NCBI GenBank assembly: GCA_023265235.1 | Contig: JAHFUF010000335.1 | Span: 1 to 6,174 of the forward strand | Direction: 5' to 3' | Source of the DNA: Blastocatellia bacterium | GTDB taxonomy: Bacteria; Acidobacteriota; Blastocatellia; Chloracidobacteriales; JADJPF01 | DNA length: 6,174 bases | Shown: piece by piece, positions 1-4,967 of the stretch | Numbering within the stretch: the first letter of the stretch is position 1 | How the letters are laid out: every line of letters starts with the position of its first letter | Notes under the pieces: generated by a model | Databases searched by the model: none | What the model saw: only the letters and a program-made list of their open reading frames with translations | What the model was told of the DNA's origin: nothing | Program-made: the position numbers and the translations under genes

Positions 1-611
1 GGGATATGGTAACCTTCTAAATAATTATCAACATACACTTTCCAATTACAACCTATATACCAATCTTTACGCGCTGCTAGCCTTAAATCTGACATATTAT
101 GATAACCAACACGACTAGGTAAATCCTCTAGATAAGAAGCTAAACTTGGAGCATTCTTATCAAGATTAACAAAAACTAGTTGTCCCCAAGTTTCTACCTT
201 AAATTGTGGTAAACAATAATTAGCTTTATCAAAACATTCAACACCATCAAATTCTGGGGTATGTAGTACTTTTCCAGCCAAACTATAAGTCCAACCATGA
301 TAACCACATTGAAAAACATTCCTTTTGCCTGACCCTTTGGCTACTGGGCCAGCCCTGTGACGACAAACATTAGAAAATGCTTGCAAATTATTATCTTTAC
401 CACACACAACTACAATAGGTTCATTACCAACCATTGCAGTAAAATAACTACCTATTGTGGCAACTTGTTCAACTCTACCTACTAGTTGCCAAGTAGTGGA
501 AAATATTTTTTCTTTTTCCATTGTCAAAATTTTTTCATCACAATACCAATCAGAAGGTATTGTGCTAGCATAAGCAAGACGTGGGTCAAAAATGTAGTTT
601 GAAGGTGTCAT
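1..611 (-). CDS. Rieske non-haem iron oxygenase alpha subunit, partial (C-terminal part outside window)
   Basis: The protein starts at the ATG complementary to 609-611 and reads open for 203 codons to the left edge, so it is truncated by the window and not shown to be broken. Residues 83-105 carry the Rieske [2Fe-2S] signature C-x-H-x16-C-x2-H: C83/H85 in CRHRAGP and C102/H105 in CGYHGWTY. The start of the catalytic domain follows at 189-203 (NWKVYVDNYLEGYHIP), where H202 should be the first mononuclear iron ligand and E199 the residue bridging the two metal centres. The second His and the Asp ligand lie outside. Such enzymes use O2 and electrons from a reductase to hydroxylate or demethylate small molecules in the cytoplasm. 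Glu rather than Asp at the bridge recalls carnitine, choline and betaine monooxygenases, but the substrate cannot be assigned. AGGAC lies only 2 nt before the ATG, a tight ribosome site. No reductase gene is visible. Confidence 0.93.
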   Translation of the reverse strand, partial: MTPSNYIFDPRLAYASTIPSDWYCDEKILTMEKEKIFSTTWQLVGRVEQVATIGSYFTAMVGNEPIVVVCGKDNNLQAFSNVCRHRAGPVAKGSGKRNVFQCGYHGWTYSLAGKVLHTPEFDGVECFDKANYCLPQFKVETWGQLVFVNLDKNAPSLASYLEDLPSRVGYHNMSDLRLAARKDWYIGCNWKVYVDNYLEGYHI

Positions 612-669
612 AAGTCCTGTAAAATGTCCTAGTTACAATATATTTTGCTCTAACAATTCATTCTTCGCC

Positions 670-678
670 ATTATAGCA
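670..678 (-). promoter_or_regulatory. Extended -10 promoter for the Rieske oxygenase gene
   Basis: On the minus strand this reads TGCTATAAT, a perfect TATAAT hexamer preceded by the TGn extended -10 element. The expected -35 region (about 693-698) has no good match to TTGACA, which is typical of extended -10 promoters. Transcription would start near 663, giving a leader of about 50 nt. The assignment rests on consensus alone. Confidence 0.55.
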
Positions 679-710
679 AAAATTTAAGATAAGAAAGAAA
701 ACTTTATTGC

Positions 711-739
711 TTGCAACAGTTAAGTAATTAAAATATTCT
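711..739 (+). promoter_or_regulatory. Weak candidate promoter for the DnaJ-like gene
   Basis: TTGCAA (711-716) and TATTCT (734-739) are separated by 17 bp. Each matches the sigma70 consensus at four of six positions. It is the best-spaced pair upstream of the rightward gene in the 177-bp divergent gap, but the match is poor and AT-rich sequence gives such pairs by chance. Confidence 0.3.
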
Positions 740-788
740 AAGAGTTAGCTATTTTGTAGCATAACCCCAAATAATTAAACAAAAATAA

Positions 789-1856
789 GTGCCTATGATA
801 GGGAAAAAAGGTAGCAATCTTAGTTTCAACACTCAAATAGCTTTAGAAGAAGCATTTAGAGGAACAACTGTTTCTATCAAAATACCTAGGCTAGAGGTTT
901 GTCCTACTTGTTATGGGCAAGGGGTGCTAAATGAATCTACTAAATGCCGTACTTGTAAAGGCCAAGCTAAGCTCATAAACGAAAAAGCTTTTAATATTAA
1001 TATCCCTCCTGGAATTAACGATGGTGAGCAGCTTTGCATGGTAGGTGAAGGTGAAGCAGGATTTGAAGGTGGCCCAGCAGGAGATCTTTATGTCAATGTT
1101 CTAGTTAGACAACACCCGCTTTTTCAAAGACAAGAAAACGATCTTTATTACACAGCTAATATTACTAATAACCAATCTGGTCAAAGCATCAAAGTATTAA
1201 TGCTAGATGGTCAAACTATTAACGTTGATATTCCTGTTACAGCCAGTGACGAGACTGTTATTCCCATCATTGGTCAAGGCATGCCTTTAGTAGGACAAAC
1301 AGATCGTGGTAATTTATATATTCGCGTAAAGCTAAACAATAATACTAGTAATATTAGCCCCCCTGTAGCAGATTATCAACCTCTTCCTAAGCCTGATTAT
1401 CAAGGCAATTATCCTTATAACCAACCCTCTCAACCCTATATGGATTTATATGGAGATCTTAGCCAAGAAGCTACTCGATCGCCCTATAATAACCCTACAT
1501 ATTATCCTCAGCAAAATATGCAGCTACAAACCCCATCATCCTATCCATTGTATGCTCAGCAAGATAGATATGCTCAGCAAGATAGATATGCTCAGCAAGA
1601 TAGGGAAGACAGTTTAATTCAACAAATCAAAACTCATGCTATGCTATCTTTTGCTCTTTCTGTATTAAGTTTATTTTGTCTAGGAGTATTTCTTGGGCCA
1701 GTGTCTTTTATCCTTTCTCGTAAAGCGTTACGCCTTATTCGTACTCATAATATTGGGGCTAATTATAGGTCTTGGGCGATCATAGGACAGGTATTAAGTG
1801 TTTTTTCATTTATTTTAAGTAGCATAGTGTTTCTATTAATTATATTTGATAGCTAG
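789..1856 (+). CDS. J-domain-less DnaJ-like protein with half zinc finger and two-helix membrane tail
   Basis: Residues 9-183 match the C-terminal substrate-binding part of DnaJ/Hsp40: the LxFNxxIALEEAFRGT start of CTD I, a zinc finger, the PPGIndGEQLcmVGEGEAG segment (73-91), GPAGDLYVNVLVRQHPLF (95-112), and a CTD II-like stretch with LDGQTINVDIP (139-149). The J domain that stimulates DnaK is absent: TAA lies directly before the GTG start, and no HPD-bearing frame precedes it. Only two CxxC motifs remain (C38/C41 and C53/C56) where DnaJ has four, enough for one zinc site. Residues 190-272 are rich in Pro, Gln, Tyr and Asn and end in three YAQQDR copies. Two hydrophobic helices (about 284-309 and 329-352), joined by a basic loop, resemble DUF4190-type membrane tails. 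The start is GTG 789 or ATG 795; neither has a Shine-Dalgarno sequence. I infer a membrane-bound client-binding protein; chaperone activity is unproven. Confidence 0.85.
   Translation: MPMIGKKGSNLSFNTQIALEEAFRGTTVSIKIPRLEVCPTCYGQGVLNESTKCRTCKGQAKLINEKAFNINIPPGINDGEQLCMVGEGEAGFEGGPAGDLYVNVLVRQHPLFQRQENDLYYTANITNNQSGQSIKVLMLDGQTINVDIPVTASDETVIPIIGQGMPLVGQTDRGNLYIRVKLNNNTSNISPPVADYQPLPKPDYQGNYPYNQPSQPYMDLYGDLSQEATRSPYNNPTYYPQQNMQLQTPSSYPLYAQQDRYAQQDRYAQQDREDSLIQQIKTHAMLSFALSVLSLFCLGVFLGPVSFILSRKALRLIRTHNIGANYRSWAIIGQVLSVFSFILSSIVFLLIIFDS
1551..1604 (+). repeat. Three tandem 18-bp units encoding YAQQDR
   Basis: Three in-frame 18-bp copies (1551-1568, 1569-1586, 1587-1604) begin tatgctcagcaagatag. 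The first two are identical and the third ends in AGG instead of AGA. They lengthen the linker before the membrane helices of the DnaJ-like protein. Near identity at synonymous sites points to recent duplication, probably by slipped-strand copying. Confidence 0.95.
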
Positions 1857-1905
1857 ATAAATATTCTTAAATAAAAAATGATTCTACAAAGAAATGATCT
1901 TAAGT

Positions 1906-1983
1906 GACAGAGTATAAACCCTAAGAATAGAAATAGTTATAGTCCTATAGTCCTAGGTTTCTTATGATACTGTCTTTCTAGGG
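1906..1983 (+). other. Overlapping alternative stem-loops
   Basis: One fold pairs GACAG (1906-1910) plus TAT (1913-1915) with ATA plus CTGTC (1967-1974), and TAAGAA (1922-1927) with TTCTTA (1959-1964). A second fold pairs CCCT plus AGAA (1919-1922, 1924-1927) with TTCT plus AGGG (1976-1983). Both need 1924-1927, so they exclude each other. The apical part holds two tandem copies of TATAGTCC (1938-1953). No T-run follows, so it is not a standard terminator. It could be a 3' UTR structure or a small RNA, or chance pairing in AT-rich DNA. Confidence 0.35.
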
Positions 1984-2021
1984 CTTCAGAACTTAAAGAA
2001 TTAAATAAGCTTGTCACTGTA

Positions 2022-2047
2022 AATAATATTTGTCGACAAACATTATT
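2022..2047. promoter_or_regulatory. 26-bp near-perfect palindrome, candidate operator
   Basis: Twelve of the thirteen base pairs match. The core TTTGTCGACAAA (2029-2040) is perfect and is flanked by AATAAT on the left and ATTATT on the right, with one A/C mismatch between core and flank on each side. It covers the -35 hexamer of the predicted promoter, the position where a dimeric repressor would block RNA polymerase. No cognate regulator is encoded in the window. Confidence 0.5.
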
Positions 2048-2058
2048 CTGTATATAAT
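2030..2058 (+). promoter_or_regulatory. Sigma70-like promoter for the propeller/FN3 gene
   Basis: TTGTCG (2030-2035) is followed after exactly 17 bp by a perfect TATAAT (2053-2058). Transcription should begin near 2065, giving a leader of about 100 nt that can form a hairpin at 2068-2093. This is the best promoter-like pair on the plus strand of the window. Confidence 0.6.
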
Positions 2059-2163
2059 TGCCAATAGGTAGGATAAGGTCAAAAATCTCCTACTAAAAAC
2101 TAACCCAAATCAATTTATATCCTTACATTAGTTTTAATAAATTATAAATATAGCGAGGAAAAC

Positions 2164-3729
2164 ATGTTCTCAAAAGTGCGTCGTTTTTCCAATTTATTGA
2201 AAGTTTCTGTTTTATCTTCTTTAACATTAATGTTATTAAGTGCCGTTTGCTACGGACAACAAACTGGTCAAACAACTATTTTAGTAAGCATCCCTAAAAC
2301 CACTAATAACCCAGCTACAGGATATCGTGGTGGAACAAGCCCTGCTATTAGTGGAGATGGTCGATCTATTTCATACACCACAACTTCTTTCAATAGCGCT
2401 GCTATTGTCACTAACATAACCGCTATTGGTGACGCAGAGCCTATTAGTGATTCAAATGTTAATAGCCGTCTTGAAGAAGGAAGAGATACTTCATTAAGTG
2501 GTGATGGCCTTCTTGTAGCTTTCCGATCTAATTCAAGAAATCTACTTGGCGATATAAATCAACCTAGCGGGCCACCAAATATATATTTAGGTACTCGCGG
2601 TTCTGACATTGTGACCTTAGTTAGTCGTTCTATAAATTCTTCTTCGCAGCAAGCTAATGGAACTAGCTTTTCCCCAGTCGTTAGCCGTGATAGAAGATTT
2701 ATAGCTTATGTTTCTAATGCTATAGATATTACTTCTGAGAGTTCTCAAGCAGGACAATCTATATACCTATACGACATTCAAGGAAGAACTAATAGAATAA
2801 TAAGTAGAACTAGTAGTAGTTTTTTGCAAAGCTGTTTTTCTCCAGCAATTAGTAGTGACGGAAGTACTGTAGCGTTTATTTCCCAAGGAAGAGTTTTCAC
2901 AAAAACTACTAACAATGATTCACCTGCTGTTCAATTACCAATGATGCAAGGTCAATCAGCTCAATTTGTATCTATTAGCTCTGATGGTAATGTAGTAGCT
3001 TATAATGTTCCAGGATTTGTAATTGTGTCGCCTGTAAGTGGCTCTGGCCTCATAAGAATACCTATCAGTAATTTCACTCCTTCACCAAATGGTCGTTCAC
3101 CAATAGCATTAAGCGGGAATGGTAGTTTTGTTGCCGTTTCTACAACAGATAGTGTCATTATGAGTGATACTAATGGGGCTAGTGATATTTATGTATATAA
3201 TGTGCAGTCTGCAATTCCTATTTTAGTTAGTGTCCCTAACTTTGATACAAATCAAGCTATTAGTACAGATAATAGTTTTGATCCTGCTATTAGCGATGAT
3301 GGCCGTACAGTAACATTTGCTTCCAATGCCCGCCTTACATTAGATACCCCTAATTTTAATGATACTAATATATATGCTGTAGTAGGTAGTGGTGCTGGCG
3401 GTGCTGGTGGTGCTGGCGTATTAAACCTTGGCCCTGTTTGTATTGCTACAGGTCGTGCAATTGCGCCAAATGCAATAGAAGTTTTTTGGGGATTTCCTGG
3501 TGCACATAACGATCAATTAAAAGATTTCAAAGTCGAAGTTAACCACTTAGAAGGTTCAGAATATAAGCCTATTGCCAAAGTTCCTGCTGATGGCAAAGCA
3601 AATTATGTAGACACTAATCTTAAACCAAATACCAGATATACTTATCGTCTTTGGATAGAAAATCCAAAAGGTTTTGCTTATTCGGTGGACTTCACAGTTA
3701 AAACACCAAAGATCAAGAAAAACAAGTAG
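2164..3729 (+). CDS. Secreted seven-motif PD40 beta-propeller protein with C-terminal FN3-like domain
   Basis: A signal peptide is clear: basic n-region (KVRR, 4-7), hydrophobic core (about 13-28), and probable signal peptidase I cleavage after CYG (29-31); C29 lacks a lipobox context. The body carries seven copies of the WD40-like (PD40/TolB-type) motif SPAIS-x-DG-x-x-VAF, near residues 58, 106, 167, 225, 267, 311 and 370. Some are followed by D/N-I-Y strands (NIYLG, SIYLYD, DIYVY, NIYAV). A Gly/Ala linker (408-418) leads to an FN3-like domain (about 424-514) with YVDTNLKPNTRYTYRLWIEN (481-500), then a Lys-rich end. GAGGAA at 2155-2160 is a good ribosome site for the ATG. PD40 propellers usually bind proteins or glycans; no catalytic residues are evident. 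I infer an exported or surface binding protein; its ligand is unknown. Confidence 0.88.
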   Translation: MFSKVRRFSNLLKVSVLSSLTLMLLSAVCYGQQTGQTTILVSIPKTTNNPATGYRGGTSPAISGDGRSISYTTTSFNSAAIVTNITAIGDAEPISDSNVNSRLEEGRDTSLSGDGLLVAFRSNSRNLLGDINQPSGPPNIYLGTRGSDIVTLVSRSINSSSQQANGTSFSPVVSRDRRFIAYVSNAIDITSESSQAGQSIYLYDIQGRTNRIISRTSSSFLQSCFSPAISSDGSTVAFISQGRVFTKTTNNDSPAVQLPMMQGQSAQFVSISSDGNVVAYNVPGFVIVSPVSGSGLIRIPISNFTPSPNGRSPIALSGNGSFVAVSTTDSVIMSDTNGASDIYVYNVQSAIPILVSVPNFDTNQAISTDNSFDPAISDDGRTVTFASNARLTLDTPNFNDTNIYAVVGSGAGGAGGAGVLNLGPVCIATGRAIAPNAIEVFWGFPGAHNDQLKDFKVEVNHLEGSEYKPIAKVPADGKANYVDTNLKPNTRYTYRLWIENPKGFAYSVDFTVKTPKIKKNK

Positions 3730-3751
3730 ATTTATTTTTTAATACAAAAGC

Positions 3752-3786
3752 AAAATGCCGAGAAAATATATTCTCGGCATTTTTTT
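3752..3786 (+). terminator. Rho-independent terminator after the propeller gene
   Basis: A perfect 13-bp stem, AAAATGCCGAGAA (3752-3764) with TTCTCGGCATTTT (3771-3783), closes a 6-nt loop (AATATA) and runs into seven T residues (3780-3786). The leading A-tract gives the opposite strand a weaker T-run, so some activity in both directions is possible. It lies 22 bp after the propeller stop codon and 11 bp before the exonuclease start. Confidence 0.94.
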
Positions 3787-3797
3787 CGCCTATAAAA

Positions 3798-4712
3798 ATG
3801 CAACAAGAAAAGTCCACTCAAATAAAGCTAGTAACAACTAATGAGGCTTTGGTTTTATTAAAAGCAGCATTAGATGAAACGCCTTTGATAGGTTTAGACA
3901 TTGAAACGGCTTATTGGTGGGATAAAACGGCTGAACGTATTTCTATAATTCAAATTGGTATTCCTTCTCAAAATAGCCTTGATGTTTGGATTATAGATTG
4001 CTTTTCCTCATTAGATTTATCTTCGCTACAACAAATATTTTTAAATAACAATATTTTGAAGGTTATTCATAATGCTAGCTTTGACGTAAACAAACTAAGA
4101 AAGCTAGCTAATATTATTGTAGAGAATGTTTTTGACACTATGTTAGCGGCTCGTCGTGCTGGTGAGCGTGGTTGTTCGCTAGCAACACTGGCAATGCGTC
4201 ACCTAGGAATAGAGTTAGACAAAAAACACCAACGCTCAAATTGGGCAACACGCCCACTATCACAAGAACAACTAGATTATGCAGCTAAAGATGTGGTAAT
4301 AGCACTAATGCTATATGAAAAAGCAAATAACTCTGGTTTGTCAGGTGAGTACAACCGTCAAAGTCGCTTTGCTTATAATGAAGAACGTCCTGTAGTAACC
4401 GCATTTGAGCAACCTGTGCGCAATTTATGTGCTCCTATCCCAGCTAATCAAGCGGCCTCTCAAGCTTTAATTAAAATTGTAACGCAATTCCCTGGACGTT
4501 ATACCCCTCAGTCACTGTCTCATTGTTTAGGAAGAGAGCGTGGAGGCTTGGCAGGATACATTGTAGACAAGGCAATTAGCAAAGAAGCTTTTGTTGATTA
4601 TAAAGAAGCCTTGACTATTATTTCAGAATTGATTGCTAAAGGATACTTAATAGATCGAGCTTATCGCTTAAGTGTTGGGCAAATAGCATCAAAACAATTA
4701 ACACAATTTTAG
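3798..4712 (+). CDS. RNase D-like DEDDy 3'-5' exonuclease with winged-helix-like C-terminal region
   Basis: All DEDDy exonuclease motifs are present: Exo I GLDIET (D34, E36), Exo II HNASFDVNKL (D96) and Exo III Y-x3-D in DYAAKDV (Y161, D165). Such enzymes remove nucleotides from 3' ends with two metal ions; RNase D does this to tRNA and other stable RNA precursors in the cytoplasm. FDTMLAARR (112-120) and the LGIELDKKHQRSNW region (136-149) also fit RNase D. The C-terminal third does not read as a clear HRDC domain. Residues about 218-287 (FPGRYTPQSL ... ISELIAKGYL) resemble the RQC winged helix of RecQ helicases, a tentative match made by eye. The protein is shorter than E. coli RNase D (about 375 residues). 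ATG 3798 has no Shine-Dalgarno sequence and follows a terminator directly. No better downstream start precedes motif I. Confidence 0.88.
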   Translation: MQQEKSTQIKLVTTNEALVLLKAALDETPLIGLDIETAYWWDKTAERISIIQIGIPSQNSLDVWIIDCFSSLDLSSLQQIFLNNNILKVIHNASFDVNKLRKLANIIVENVFDTMLAARRAGERGCSLATLAMRHLGIELDKKHQRSNWATRPLSQEQLDYAAKDVVIALMLYEKANNSGLSGEYNRQSRFAYNEERPVVTAFEQPVRNLCAPIPANQAASQALIKIVTQFPGRYTPQSLSHCLGRERGGLAGYIVDKAISKEAFVDYKEALTIISELIAKGYLIDRAYRLSVGQIASKQLTQF

Positions 4713-4823
4713 CTAAACCTGCTAAGTCTGACCAAAGCTATCAAAAAGCACTTGTCTATTAAGCAATGGTTCGTGCATTATAAGAAAACGCCTAGCGAAA
4801 AGATTTTTGGAAATAGCTTATTT

Positions 4824-4855
4824 ACAATTGACGTAAAATTGTTGACAATCGATTG
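4824..4855. promoter_or_regulatory. ACAAT/ATTGT inverted-repeat cluster with a TTGACA element
   Basis: Three overlapping inverted repeats occur in 32 bp: ACAATT (4824-4829) with AATTGT (4837-4842), ATTGT (4838-4842) with ACAAT (4845-4849), and the perfect palindrome CAATCGATTG (4846-4855). The two direct ACAAT copies are 21 bp apart, about two helical turns. A perfect -35 hexamer TTGACA (4842-4847) lies inside the cluster, but the expected -10 position holds no good TATAAT. This is a plausible operator/promoter for the PP2C gene, by inference. Confidence 0.35.
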
Positions 4856-4869
4856 CTAAATGAAAATCT

Positions 4870-4896
4870 CGGTTATTTATAAAAATTAAATAACTG
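4870..4896 (+). other. AT-rich hairpin upstream of the PP2C gene
   Basis: CGGTTATTTA (4870-4879) pairs with TAAATAACTG (4887-4896), ten pairs including one G-U, around the loop TAAAAAT. No T-run follows, so it is unlikely to be a terminator. If transcription starts near 4824-4870 it would sit in the leader; otherwise it may be a protein-binding inverted repeat. Confidence 0.35.
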
Positions 4897-4967
4897 CTTG
4901 TCGGGGGTGCTACCCATATAGCGCGATCAAAATATTGCCCAGGAACCTGGAGGTAGACTTTATTTTT

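Larger units (their letters stand above)
1857..2163. other. Structured 307-bp gap between the DnaJ-like and propeller genes
   Basis: No ORF with a ribosome site is present and there is no clear intrinsic terminator for the DnaJ-like gene. The left half (1906-1983) can fold into competing stem-loops. 2022-2047 is a near-perfect palindrome, 2030-2058 is a promoter candidate, and 2068-2093 can form a hairpin (GTAGGA/TCCTAC) close to the predicted 5' end of the downstream mRNA. A further weak stem pairs about 2095-2103 with 2128-2136. Confidence 0.6.
4713..4967. other. Gap and long leader region before the PP2C gene
   Basis: No supported ORF lies here; the longest ATG-led frame near the centre (4860-4889) has nine codons and no ribosome site. 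No terminator follows the exonuclease gene. The contents are the inverted-repeat cluster at 4824-4855, the hairpin at 4870-4896, a GC-richer patch at 4898-4925 containing GGGTGCTACCC (a 4-bp stem at 4904-4914), and CCAGGAACCTGG (4939-4950) that partly overlaps the ribosome site GGAGGT (4949-4954). Confidence 0.5.

Noticed and set aside
612..788. A missing J domain hidden upstream of the DnaJ-like gene
   Set aside because: The plus strand has stops in this gap, including TAA at 786-788 in frame, and no HPD-like motif was found, so a simple frameshift of a normal DnaJ is not supported.
2230..2253. Lipoprotein signal at C29 of the propeller protein
   Set aside because: The residues before the Cys are S-A-V, not the usual L-A/S-G/A lipobox, so ordinary signal peptidase I cleavage fits better.
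4860..4889. Nine-codon ATG-led frame in the gap before the phosphatase
   Set aside because: It has no ribosome site and overlaps the inverted repeat at 4870-4896; there is no sign of coding.
4898..4954. Known riboswitch or small RNA (TPP, cyclic-di-GMP or SRP RNA) because of GGGGGTGC and the GC-rich patch
   Set aside because: The conserved cores of these RNAs are not present; only short isolated similarities were seen.
4920..4954. Possible tRNA T-arm on the minus strand (CCAGGTTCCTGG)
   Set aside because: The conserved T-loop A is missing and no matching acceptor, D or anticodon arm can be drawn.
4935..4967. TTG start giving an 11-residue longer phosphatase
   Set aside because: No ribosome site lies before it and the GGAGGT at 4949-4954 would be inside the gene; ATG 4968 is better supported.
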